Made by a program: the position numbers and the translations under genes
NCBI RefSeq assembly: GCF_017876165.1
Contig: NZ_JAGINQ010000003.1
Location: 186,001-250,000 of the forward strand
DNA from: Azospirillum soli
GTDB taxonomy: Bacteria; Pseudomonadota; Alphaproteobacteria; Azospirillales; Azospirillaceae
Direction: 5' to 3'
Length of the DNA: 64,000 bases
Shown here: positions 51,204 through 58,963 of the stretch, piece by piece
How positions within the stretch are numbered: position 1 is the stretch's first letter
Layout of the letters: every line of letters starts with the position of its first letter
Notes under the pieces: model-generated
Told to the model about the DNA's origin: nothing
What the model saw: only the letters and a program-made list of their open reading frames with translations
The model's database searches: none

Positions 51204-52511
51204 ATGCGCCCGATCTTGTCCCGCCCGGCCCGCCTCCTGCTCGCCACCGCGATCCTGGCCGGCTGCCAGACCACCGGCGCGCCGCCCGTCTCCGCCACCA
51301 CGAACGAGACCAGCACCGCGACGTCCGCGTCCGCCGCCACGGCCCTGCCCGCCGCGCAGCAGCAGCCCGTCAGCTTCGACGAATGGCTGAAGGGCCTGCG
51401 GGCCGAGGCGCTGGGCCAAGGCATCCGGCCGCAGACCTTCGACCGCGCCTTCGCCCGCGTGAAGCTGTCCGACCGCGTGAACGAGCTGGACTCCGCCCAG
51501 CCGGAATTCACCCGCCAGCCCTGGCAGTATCTGGACAGCATGGTGAACGAGAACCGCGTCCAGCAGGGCCGGCAGAAGCTACAGGAGAACGCGGCCCTTC
51601 TGCGGCGCGTGTCGCAGCGCACCGGCGTCCCGCCGGAAATCCTCGTCGCCCACTGGGGTGCGGAGTCCGACTACGGGCGCGGCACCGGCGGATTCTCGGT
51701 CATCGATGCGCTGACCACGCTGGCCTTCAACGGCCGCCGCGCCGCCTATTTCCGCACCGAACTGCTGGCCGCGCTGCGCATCCTCGACAGCGGCGACATC
51801 CCGCCGGAGCGGATGAGCGGTTCCTGGGCCGGGGCCATGGGCCAGACCCAGTTCATGCCGACCATCTTCCTGAAGCACGCCATCGACGAGGACGGCGACA
51901 ACCGCCGCGACATCTGGGGCAGCCTGCCGGACGTCTTCGCCTCCACCGCCAAGTTCGTGCAGGCCAACGGCTGGCGCGCCGGCGAATCCTGGGGCGAGGA
52001 AGTGTCGCTGCCCAGCGGCTTCCCCTACGATCAGGCCGAATACAACATCACCAAACCGATGTCGGAATGGCGCCAGCTGGGCGTCCGCCCGCTGAACGGC
52101 GGGCAGCTGTCCGGCGACGGCCCGGCCGCGATCCTCGTGCTGGGCGGGCATCAGGGGCCGGCCTTCCTGGTGCGCGAGAACTTCCGCGCCATCATGAAAT
52201 ACAACCCGTCCACCAGCTACGCACTGGCCGTGGGGCTGCTGGCCGACCGCATAACCGGTCGCCCCGGCATCCAGGGCAACTGGCCGCGCCACGAGCAGGC
52301 GCTCAGCAAGGACGAGCGGATGGAACTGCAACAGCGCCTGGCATCGCTGGGCATGGAGCCGGGCACGGCGGACGGCATCGTCGGCGCCAACACGCGCAAC
52401 GCGGTGCGCCGCTTCCAGAAGTCCATCGGCGCCGTCCCCGACGGCTTCGCCACCAAGTCCCTGCTGGAACGCCTGCGCCAAGCCTCCGGTGCCGTGCAGG
52501 CGGCGGGGTAA
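51204..52511 (+). CDS. MltB-family lytic murein transglycosylase (lipoprotein)
   Basis: A 435-residue protein with a lipoprotein signal peptide ending LAGC, so it is probably anchored to the outer membrane. The catalytic glutamate is in AHWGAESDYGRGTGGF, followed by SGSWAGAMGQTQFMPTIFLKHAIDEDGD, the core of the MltB-type domain. A C-terminal peptidoglycan-binding domain is at about 365-425 (LGMEPGTADGIVGANTRNAVRRFQ). It cleaves glycan strands to 1,6-anhydro-muropeptides. The frame extends 50 codons upstream, but only this start gives the signal peptide. Confidence 0.93.
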   Translation: MRPILSRPARLLLATAILAGCQTTGAPPVSATTNETSTATSASAATALPAAQQQPVSFDEWLKGLRAEALGQGIRPQTFDRAFARVKLSDRVNELDSAQPEFTRQPWQYLDSMVNENRVQQGRQKLQENAALLRRVSQRTGVPPEILVAHWGAESDYGRGTGGFSVIDALTTLAFNGRRAAYFRTELLAALRILDSGDIPPERMSGSWAGAMGQTQFMPTIFLKHAIDEDGDNRRDIWGSLPDVFASTAKFVQANGWRAGESWGEEVSLPSGFPYDQAEYNITKPMSEWRQLGVRPLNGGQLSGDGPAAILVLGGHQGPAFLVRENFRAIMKYNPSTSYALAVGLLADRITGRPGIQGNWPRHEQALSKDERMELQQRLASLGMEPGTADGIVGANTRNAVRRFQKSIGAVPDGFATKSLLERLRQASGAVQAAG

Positions 52512-52518
52512 GGCCTCC

Positions 52519-52938
52519 TTACTCCCCCAACAGATGCAGCACGATTTGCCGGCTGTGCGGGCGGGTGCGGTGTTCGAACAGGTAGATCCCCTGCCATGTG
52601 CCGAGCGCCATCCGCCCCTCCAGCACCGGGATCGACAGCTGCACCGAGGTCAGGGCCGAACGGATGTGCGCCGGCATGTCGTCCGGCCCTTCCAGCGTGT
52701 GGTCATAGAGCGACGGCTCCTCGGCGACCAGCCGCTTGAAGAAGCGCTCCAGATCGGTCCGCACGTCCGGGTCCGCGTTTTCCTGGATCACCAGCGACGC
52801 CGAGGTGTGGCGGCAGAAGACGGTCAGCAGCCCGGTCTCGATCCCCTGCCCGGCCAGCCAGCGCGCGACCGGCTCCGTCACCTCGACCAGCCCTTGGCCC
52901 CGCGTCGAAACGCCCAATGTCGTGACGGCCTGTTTCAT
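52519..52938 (-). CDS. YjbQ family protein
   Basis: A 139-residue protein of the YjbQ/UPF0047 family, described as a secondary thiamine-phosphate synthase enzyme. The key segment is LTVFCRHTSASLVIQENADPDVRTDLERFF, and LGTWQGIYLFEHRTRPHSRQIVLHLLG ends the protein as usual. The start is the ATG giving MKQAVTTLGV, with GGAGG four to five bases upstream. Its true role in cells is uncertain. It ends eight bases from the end of the convergent transglycosylase gene. Confidence 0.9.
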   Translation of the reverse strand: MKQAVTTLGVSTRGQGLVEVTEPVARWLAGQGIETGLLTVFCRHTSASLVIQENADPDVRTDLERFFKRLVAEEPSLYDHTLEGPDDMPAHIRSALTSVQLSIPVLEGRMALGTWQGIYLFEHRTRPHSRQIVLHLLGE

Positions 52939-53066
52939 GGAACCTCCGCGCCTGTTGTCGGGTCCATATATCGGTCTTGGAACCGGGTTTGCGGTATACC
53001 AAATCGGGTGCCGGGCCCAGACGCCCAAACATCCCGACGCCCAAACATATTGGCAGAAGGTGCTTG

Positions 53067-53519
53067 ATGGAATTGAGCGGCCAGTACCGGATTCCGGCGG
53101 AACGCGAGCGGGTCTTCACCGCGCTGTGCGATCCCGTCGTGCTGCAACGCTGCATCCCCGTGCTGGAGGACATCGACCGGCTGTCACCGACCGAATACGC
53201 CGCCCGCGTGCGGGCCACGGTCGGCCCGCTGAAGGCGCGCTTTTCCGGCAAGCTGCACCTGCTGCCGGAGGACGCGCCGCGCTTCTACATCCTGCACGCC
53301 CAGGGCAGCGGCGGCCTTGCCGGCGCCGTGAAGGGCGAGGCCCGCATCACGCTGGAGGAGGTGGAGGGCCACACGCACCTGTCCTACACGCTGGCGGCGG
53401 CGCTGGGCGGTGCGGTCGGCCGGCTGGCGGTGAAGCTGGTGCAAGCCAAGGCCGACCGGGTTATCAACGGCTTCTTCGAGCGCTTCACGGCGGAGATCGT
53501 CGGAGCGCCCGAGGCATAA
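53067..53519 (+). CDS. CoxG-like SRPBCC family protein
   Basis: A 150-residue protein with MELSGQYRIPAERERVFTALCDPVVLQRCIPVLEDI, the start of the CoxG/SRPBCC fold, and AARVRATVGPLKARFSGKLHLL. CoxG proteins help form or anchor molybdenum CO dehydrogenase, but many family members stand alone and bind lipids or small ligands. No cox genes are near. AGAAGG is about six bases before the ATG. The fold is secure, the function is not. Confidence 0.82.
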   Translation: MELSGQYRIPAERERVFTALCDPVVLQRCIPVLEDIDRLSPTEYAARVRATVGPLKARFSGKLHLLPEDAPRFYILHAQGSGGLAGAVKGEARITLEEVEGHTHLSYTLAAALGGAVGRLAVKLVQAKADRVINGFFERFTAEIVGAPEA

Positions 53520-53638
53520 GGCCCGCTGCCCGCGATTTGCGCAGCCCCCTGGCGCCCTGACCCTTTCCTGGGCACCCCCTTACATACCCCGCATCACCGG
53601 AACGCCGATTCCAAAGCCCCGACACGCAGTCCGGGCTT

Positions 53639-53654
53639 TGGCGCACGACGTGCA
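53639..53654 (+). promoter_or_regulatory. Candidate sigma-54 promoter of nifQ
   Basis: TGGCGCACGACGTGCA has GG and GC spaced by exactly ten bases, as in sigma-54 promoters (consensus TGGCAC-N5-TTGC). It lies about 40 bases before the nifQ ATG and would give a leader of about 30 bases. I found no TGT-N10-ACA activator site in the 180 bases upstream. Confidence 0.45.
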
Positions 53655-53693
53655 TGCTTGAGAGGCGTAGAAGCCCCATCGGGAGCGCCGCCC

Positions 53694-54299
53694 ATGACCG
53701 TCGTTCTGCCGGAACCCCCGCTCGATTCCCTGACCGGCGAGCAGCTTGACGGTCTGCTGTTCGGACGCATCCTGGCGCTGGCCGCCACCGACCCGTCGCG
53801 GCCACTGACCGCCGCGCTTGGCCTGACGCGCGACGCCCTGGCAGTGCTGATCCCCCGCCACGTTCCGACCTTCGCCCCGCTGCTCGACACCCTTCCCGAG
53901 GACACCGGCGAGGACGCCATCGAGGAGGAGGACCTGCGCGCCTTCCTGCTCGACCACCGGGCGCGCGGCATTGCGGAGGAGGAATGGCTGGCCGCCATCG
54001 TCGCCCGCCGCTCGCTGGCGCCGAACCACCTCTGGCAGGACATGGGCTTTGCCAACCGGCTGGAACTGAACGCCATGTTCCGCCGCCACTTCCCGGGGCT
54101 GGTCGAGCGCAACAGCACCGACATGAAGTGGAAGAAGTTCTTCTATCGCCAGCTCTGCGAACGCGAGGGCCTGCTGCTCTGCAAATCGCCGAACTGCGAG
54201 GTGTGCGACGACTTCACCGCCTGCTTCAGCGCCGAGGACGGCGATCCCCTCAGCACACTCGCCCGCGCGGCCCGGAACGAGGGCGCGGCTTCCGGCTAA
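53694..54299 (+). CDS. nifQ: NifQ, molybdenum donor for nitrogenase cofactor synthesis
   Basis: NifQ carries a Mo-Fe-S cluster and supplies molybdenum for FeMo-cofactor assembly. The 201-residue protein holds the diagnostic cysteine set C163-X4-C168-X2-C171-X5-C177 (CKSPNCEVCDDFTAC). LAPNHLWQDMGFANRLELNAMF and FPGLVERNSTDMKWKKFFYRQLCEREG are typical family blocks. The ATG at 53694 follows GGGAGCGCC; the frame extends 12 codons upstream. No other nif gene is nearby, so it is an orphan copy. A candidate sigma-54 promoter lies just upstream. Confidence 0.92.
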   Translation: MTVVLPEPPLDSLTGEQLDGLLFGRILALAATDPSRPLTAALGLTRDALAVLIPRHVPTFAPLLDTLPEDTGEDAIEEEDLRAFLLDHRARGIAEEEWLAAIVARRSLAPNHLWQDMGFANRLELNAMFRRHFPGLVERNSTDMKWKKFFYRQLCEREGLLLCKSPNCEVCDDFTACFSAEDGDPLSTLARAARNEGAASG

Positions 54300-54320
54300 A
54301 AACCTTGCCGTAAAACCAAC

Positions 54321-54417
54321 CCACCACAAAGGCACAAAGAGATTTTCCGGCGCCAACGCCTCCCCAACATCGGGCGCTTCTTCGTGAAAACCTTGGTGCC
54401 TTCGTGTCTTCGTGGTT
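54321..54417. repeat. Inverted repeat built from CACNAAGR octamers
   Basis: The left arm has CACAAAGG and CACAAAGA in tandem. The right arm, read on the other strand, has CACGAAGA, CACGAAGG and CACCAAGG. The arms are 50 bases apart. The element lies between nifQ and the TPR fusion gene, and resembles in design the CACGGATT element at 14658-14799. Confidence 0.7.
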
Positions 54418-54547
54418 GAAGCCCTTTGCAGAACCGACACGCCTCGAACAGCGCAGAATCCGTGCATGACGACGCGCGTGCCACGACAGACGCGCACAAC
54501 CCGGCGGCACTTTGCTACATTGCCGCCGGACCAGCGAAGGAACAGTC

Positions 54548-56947
54548 ATGGCGACGATCGAAGAGGCTTTGAACATCGCGATCGATCACCATGCCTCCGG
54601 CCGCCTGGAAGAGGCCGGGATCATCTACGGCCGCATCCTGGAGGTCGATCCGCAAAACGCGCCGACCCTGCATCTGGCCGGAGTGCTGGCCTGCCAAACG
54701 AACCGCCTGGACGCCGCGCTCGACCTGCTGCCCCGCGCCGTTCGCGAGGCGCCCGGCGCCGCCGCCTACCGCATCGACCATGCCAAGGCGCTGGCCGCAG
54801 CCGGCAACTGGGGCGCCGCCGCCGCCGCCCTGCGTCCGGCTCTGACGCTGGCCCCCGACGCCACCGAAGGCTGGGACCTGCTGGCCTTGGCCGAGCATCA
54901 CACCCGCAACGCCGATAACGCCATCGCCGCGCTGGAACACGCATGCGCCCTGGCGCCCGAACGGGCCGACATGGTCGGGCGCCTCGCCCTGCTCTTCCAG
55001 CAGCGCGGGCAGGAACATCTGCGGCGGAACCGCCAGTCTCCGGCGCTGGCGGACTTCCGCCGCGCCACCGCGATGACCCCGGCCGACGCCGAGTTGCGCT
55101 TCCTTCTGGCCACGGCGCTGCTGGATTCCAACCGGTTCGCCACGGCCGCCGACGGGTTCCAGCGAGCGCTGGCGCTCGATCCGGCGGGGACCTTCACCCT
55201 GTACAATCTGGGCATCGCCCTGACCAAGGGCGGCCGGCCGGACGAGGCGCTGGCCGTCTACCGCCGCGCCGCCCGCCTCGACCCCGGCTACATCGCCGTG
55301 CGCGACGCCCTCGTCCTGGCGCTGGAGCCGCGCGACACGGCCGAGGCCGCCCTGTGGTCCGCCGAAGTCCTGGCGCTGAAGCAGGCGAAAGCCCCCACCG
55401 ACGTTCCCCCTCTTCCCGCCTCTCCCAGCGAGCCCGCCGCGCGGACCCGCAACATCGTCGCCTTCAGCCTGTGGGGCACGTGGGAAGTTTACACCCAGGG
55501 CGCCATCGCCAACGCCAAGGCGATGCCCGCCGTCTTCCCCGGCTGGACCTGCCGCTTCTACCACGACGATTCGGTCCCGGCACCGTTGCTGGAGGAACTG
55601 GCCCGGCTCGGCGCCGAGACGGTCGCCATGCCGGCCGGCAGTGCGGCGGCTCAGGGGCTGTTCTGGCGCTTCCTCGTCGCCGACGACCCGACCGTCGCCC
55701 GCTTCCTGTGCCGCGACTGCGACTCCCGCCCGACCGCGCGGGAAAAGGCCGCCGTGGATGCCTGGATCGCCTCCGGCCTGCCCTTCCACGTCATGCGCGA
55801 CCACGTCCTGCACACCGACCTGATCCTGGCCGGCATGTGGGGCGGCATGGCCGGACTGCTGCCACCGCTGGCGCCGGTGATCGACAACGTCGCCAGCCGC
55901 GAGGCCGACCGCTGGCAGGACCAGCGCTTCCTTGCCGACTGGGTGTGGCCGCGCATCCAGGGGCGCGTGCTGGTCCACGACAGCGTCCACCCGGCGGCGG
56001 GCCAGCCCTTCCCGCCGGCCCCGGACGATCCCCTGTCGCCGCACATCGGGGCCAAGGTGCTGCAGCTGCGCATCTCCGGCGACGGCGTGGCCCTCGATCT
56101 GCCGGACTTCCCGCCGGAGGTCGTCTTCCTGGCCGCCGAACCCGGCCGCCCGGTGCTGGCCGAGCGGTCCGGCCGCCACGGCCTGATGCGCTTTTTCCCC
56201 AAGGACGCCTATGTCGGCCGCTCCCTGGCTCTCTACGGCGAGTTCTCGGAGGATGAGTTCCGCCTCGCCACCACCCTGGTGAAGCCCGGTGACGTGGTGG
56301 TGGAGGCCGGCTCCAACATCGGCGCCCACACCGTGCCGCTGGCCCACACGGTCGGCCCCGCCGGGCTGGTCCACGGTTTCGAGCCGCAGCGCGCGGTGCA
56401 TGAGTTGCTGGCCCACAACATCGCCGCCAACGGAATCGGCAACGTCGTCCTGCACATGGCGGCGGTCGGCAACGCGCCCGGCCGGGTCACCGTGCCCGTG
56501 TCCGACTACGGGCAACCCGGCAACTTCGGCGCCATCAGCATGGGGGCCATCAGCGGCGAGTCCGTGCCGGTGGAGACGATCGACGGCCTCGGCCTCGACC
56601 GGCTGGCCCTGCTGAAGGCCGACGTGGAGGGCATGGAGATCCTGGTCCTGGAGGGAGCCGCCCGCACCATCGCCCGCTGCCGCCCGGCGCTCTACGTGGA
56701 GAACGACCGGGAGGAGCATTCCGCCGATCTGATCGCCATGATCCAGGGCTTCGGCTACCGGCTGTGGTGGCACATCGTGCCGCTCTACGACCCGACCAAC
56801 ATCGCCGGCAACGCCTTCAATGCTTTTCCCGGCGTGGTGTCGGTGAACCTGCTGGCCCTGCCGGCGGATTGTTCCTGCCCCCGGCCCGGCCTTCCGGAGG
56901 TCACCGGCCCCGAACAGTCCTGGCGAGACGCCGCTTGGAGCGCATAA
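54548..56947 (+). CDS. TPR, glycosyltransferase-like and FkbM methyltransferase fusion
   Basis: A 799-residue cytoplasmic protein with three parts. Residues about 1-280 are TPR repeats (YGRILEVDPQNAPTLHLAGVL, FQRALALDPAGTFTLYNLG). Residues about 300-530 look like a glycosyltransferase, with FHDD-like CRFYHDDSV and a metal-binding FLCRDCDSRPT. Residues about 570-770 are a FkbM-type methyltransferase: GDVVVEAGSNIGAHTVPLA, VHGFEPQRAVHELLAHNI and LKADVEGMEILVLEGA. It likely works on a glycan or glycoprotein. The start was set at ATG 54548 with AAGGAAC upstream. It stands alone after a repeat element. Confidence 0.82.
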   Translation: MATIEEALNIAIDHHASGRLEEAGIIYGRILEVDPQNAPTLHLAGVLACQTNRLDAALDLLPRAVREAPGAAAYRIDHAKALAAAGNWGAAAAALRPALTLAPDATEGWDLLALAEHHTRNADNAIAALEHACALAPERADMVGRLALLFQQRGQEHLRRNRQSPALADFRRATAMTPADAELRFLLATALLDSNRFATAADGFQRALALDPAGTFTLYNLGIALTKGGRPDEALAVYRRAARLDPGYIAVRDALVLALEPRDTAEAALWSAEVLALKQAKAPTDVPPLPASPSEPAARTRNIVAFSLWGTWEVYTQGAIANAKAMPAVFPGWTCRFYHDDSVPAPLLEELARLGAETVAMPAGSAAAQGLFWRFLVADDPTVARFLCRDCDSRPTAREKAAVDAWIASGLPFHVMRDHVLHTDLILAGMWGGMAGLLPPLAPVIDNVASREADRWQDQRFLADWVWPRIQGRVLVHDSVHPAAGQPFPPAPDDPLSPHIGAKVLQLRISGDGVALDLPDFPPEVVFLAAEPGRPVLAERSGRHGLMRFFPKDAYVGRSLALYGEFSEDEFRLATTLVKPGDVVVEAGSNIGAHTVPLAHTVGPAGLVHGFEPQRAVHELLAHNIAANGIGNVVLHMAAVGNAPGRVTVPVSDYGQPGNFGAISMGAISGESVPVETIDGLGLDRLALLKADVEGMEILVLEGAARTIARCRPALYVENDREEHSADLIAMIQGFGYRLWWHIVPLYDPTNIAGNAFNAFPGVVSVNLLALPADCSCPRPGLPEVTGPEQSWRDAAWSA

Positions 56948-57097
56948 CTCCCAGGTCGGGATAAGCCCTTATCACCACCGTTTCCGCCCTTCGCTTCGTT
57001 GCTCACCCCCTCCCCCATCCGCAAGATCGGGGTAGGCCGGCGCCGAAGGGGGCTGCCCCGTTCTGACGGCGCCACATCCAGGCAACGGCTCGTGGTG

Positions 57098-57877
57098 ATG
57101 ACCATGCGGAAAAGTGCGGCAGCATTGCTTCTCGGCGGAGTGAGCGCGCTTCTGGTGTTCGGCGGGGCGGCCGGCAACGCGACGTCCCTGCTCGGCCGGA
57201 CCGGCGGGTCCGATTTCGAGGACCGCTTCCAGAGCTTCGACACCATGCGGTGGCAGAAGGCCGACGGTTGGACCAACGGCAACTACATGGGTTGCGGCTT
57301 CAGGGCACAGAACCTGTCGGTGAGTGACGGACGGCTCGCCCTGTCGATCACCGAACACCCGACCACCGGCACGCCCTACGCCTGCGCCGAATACCGGACG
57401 CGCAAGCATTACGGCTACGGCACCTATGCCGTGAACCTGAAGGCCGTAAAGGCCGATGGGGTGATGACGGCCTTCTCCACCTACACCGGGCAGCCCTTCG
57501 GCCATCCGTGGGACGAGATCACCTTCGGCATCAACGGCAAGGACACGACGAAGGCGGAGCTGAACTACGTCGCCAACGGCGTCACCAACCACGACGTGGT
57601 CGTGGATCTGGGCTTCGACGCCGCCAAGGGCTTCCACACCTACAGCTTCGAATGGAAGCCCGACCGCATCACCTGGTTTGCGGACGGCCGCCCGATCCAC
57701 ACGGTGCAGAGCGCGCGGGACGACCTGCCCCAGACGCCGGGCCGCATCTACGTCCAGCTGTGGAACGGTAAGGGCGAGACCAGCTGGCTGAAGCGCTTCC
57801 AGTACCCCGGAAAGCCCGTGACCGCCGAGGTCGCCTGGGTCCGCTACAAGGAAGCGCCGGGCGATCTGGTGAACTGA
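57098..57877 (+). CDS. GH16-family beta-glucanase-like secreted protein with altered active site
   Basis: A 259-residue protein with a signal peptide (SAAALLLGGVSALLVFGGAA). The GH16 fold is recognisable by YRTRKHYGYGTYAVNLKAVKADGVMTAF and FHTYSFEWKPDRITWFADGRPI, similar to ExoK-type glucanases. The catalytic motif should read E-x-D-x-E (WDEIDIEFLG). Here it is WDEITFGING, so E140 remains but the middle Asp is Thr142 and the acid/base Glu is Gly144. The enzyme is probably inactive as a normal glucanase and may only bind glycan. ATG 57104 is an alternative start. Confidence 0.8.
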   Translation: MTMRKSAAALLLGGVSALLVFGGAAGNATSLLGRTGGSDFEDRFQSFDTMRWQKADGWTNGNYMGCGFRAQNLSVSDGRLALSITEHPTTGTPYACAEYRTRKHYGYGTYAVNLKAVKADGVMTAFSTYTGQPFGHPWDEITFGINGKDTTKAELNYVANGVTNHDVVVDLGFDAAKGFHTYSFEWKPDRITWFADGRPIHTVQSARDDLPQTPGRIYVQLWNGKGETSWLKRFQYPGKPVTAEVAWVRYKEAPGDLVN

Positions 57878-57896
57878 CGCTTACCGGGCTCGAACT

Positions 57897-57954
57897 AAAG
57901 CGGATTTTGATCCGCTTTGGACCGCGACGGCGGTCCCGGCCGCACGTGCGGCCG
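57897..57954. repeat. Three abutting palindromes
   Basis: AAAGCGGA-TTTTGA-TCCGCTTT (57897-57918), GGACCG-CGACGG-CGGTCC (57919-57936) and the perfect palindrome CGGCCGCACGTGCGGCCG (57937-57954) follow each other with no spacer. They lie just after the GH16 gene. The first stem resembles the hairpin at 57985-58010. Confidence 0.8.
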
Positions 57955-57984
57955 AAGCCCGGCCGGCATGTGAGGCCATATGAT

Positions 57985-58010
57985 CTAAAGCGAATGCAAA
58001 TTCGCTTTAG
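57985..58010 (-). terminator. Hairpin at the end of the small lipoprotein gene
   Basis: CTAAAGCGAA and TTCGCTTTAG form a perfect ten-base stem around TGCAAA. It overlaps the stop of the minus-strand lipoprotein gene and could serve as its terminator, though no long T-run follows. Confidence 0.5.
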
Positions 58011-58348
58011 CGGGGCTGGGCGCCGAGATCCTCGAAGGCCAGCCCCTTGTCGGTGCGGGTGAAGCGCCCCTTGCCGTTGACGGTGAGGGGTTGCCGCCCC
58101 GCCTGCGCCGCGAAGGTGGCCGCGTAGTAGCAGTCGTACTGCCCGGGCTGCCTGGCTCCCGGCTTCTTCGATTGGTTGTCCACGCAGCCCTGCTTGCGGA
58201 AGGCCTCGAACTGCTTGAAGCCGCCGCGCCCCTGACTTTCCAGCGTCCTGCGGGTGTGCGTCTCCACCAGCGACCGCATGTCGGATTCCGACGGCTCGCC
58301 CGAGCAGGCGGCCAGCAGCAGGCCGGCAAGGACGGCCGAGCGCTTCAC
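58007..58348 (-). CDS. Small putative lipoprotein
   Basis: A 113-residue protein with a lipoprotein signal ending LLLAAC. The mature part has SDMRSLVETHTRRTLES and a cysteine pair in KQGCVDNQSKK and YDCYYAATF. No family recognised. I chose the GTG at 58348 (KRSAVLAGLL) because a longer ATG start would put 20 unlikely residues before the signal. It precedes the end of the GH16 gene convergently, with the palindrome cluster between. Confidence 0.6.
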   Translation of the reverse strand: MKRSAVLAGLLLAACSGEPSESDMRSLVETHTRRTLESQGRGGFKQFEAFRKQGCVDNQSKKPGARQPGQYDCYYAATFAAQAGRQPLTVNGKGRFTRTDKGLAFEDLGAQPR

Positions 58349-58445
58349 AATCCCAGCTCTCACAGCGGCCGCCCTCACGATCGCCACCGCGCCCGCAGGC
58401 CCATGCAACGCCTCCGGTCCCTCGCCTCGGGTCGTGGTGAATGCC

Positions 58446-58850
58446 TCAACGGGCGGCCAGCAGGCGGTCCACCCGCTCCTTCAGCGCGCCGAAGGATGGC
58501 GGCTTCACGACGAAGCCGTTGACGCCCAGCGCCATGGCTTTCTTCACGATCTCGGACTCGGTGTGGTTGGTCAGGAAGACGACCGGGGTACGGTTGTTCT
58601 TCACCTCGGTGCTGGCCCGCAGCTGGGCCAGGAACTGCAAACCGGATACCGGCTTCATGTCGATGTCGCAGACGATGATGTCGGGGTTGGAGCGGACGCA
58701 TTCCTGCATGCCGGTCTCGCCGTTGTCGGCCTCGGCGATCTTGGTGAACCCGATCTGCATCAGGATCTGCATGATGGTCCGGCGGACGAAGGGCTGATCC
58801 TCGATGACGAGGATGTTGTGCTGATCGTAATCGACCGACTTTTTGTCCAT
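58446..58850 (-). CDS. CheY-like single-domain response regulator
   Basis: A 134-residue receiver domain with no output domain. ILVIEDQPFVRRTIM has the acidic pair, IIVCDIDMKPVSG the phospho-accepting Asp, and VVKPPSF the conserved Lys. The start is the second of two ATGs; the first is too close to the AGAAGGGG site. Such proteins pass signals by binding partners. It lies just downstream of the large hybrid kinase gene on the same strand, which makes a phosphorelay partnership likely. Confidence 0.9.
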   Translation of the reverse strand: MDKKSVDYDQHNILVIEDQPFVRRTIMQILMQIGFTKIAEADNGETGMQECVRSNPDIIVCDIDMKPVSGLQFLAQLRASTEVKNNRTPVVFLTNHTESEIVKKAMALGVNGFVVKPPSFGALKERVDRLLAAR

Positions 58851-58963
58851 CGTCATACCCCTTCTGCGGCGGCGACCGGCCTCCTCGGCGGGGGCTCCCC
58901 CCGATCATGCATCCGTGCGTTCACTGATAAAGTGAGTCGCGTCCGCGAGCAACCATCACTCGG

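Noticed and set aside
53480..53638. NifA activator site upstream of nifQ
   Set aside because: No TGT-N10-ACA could be found in this stretch.
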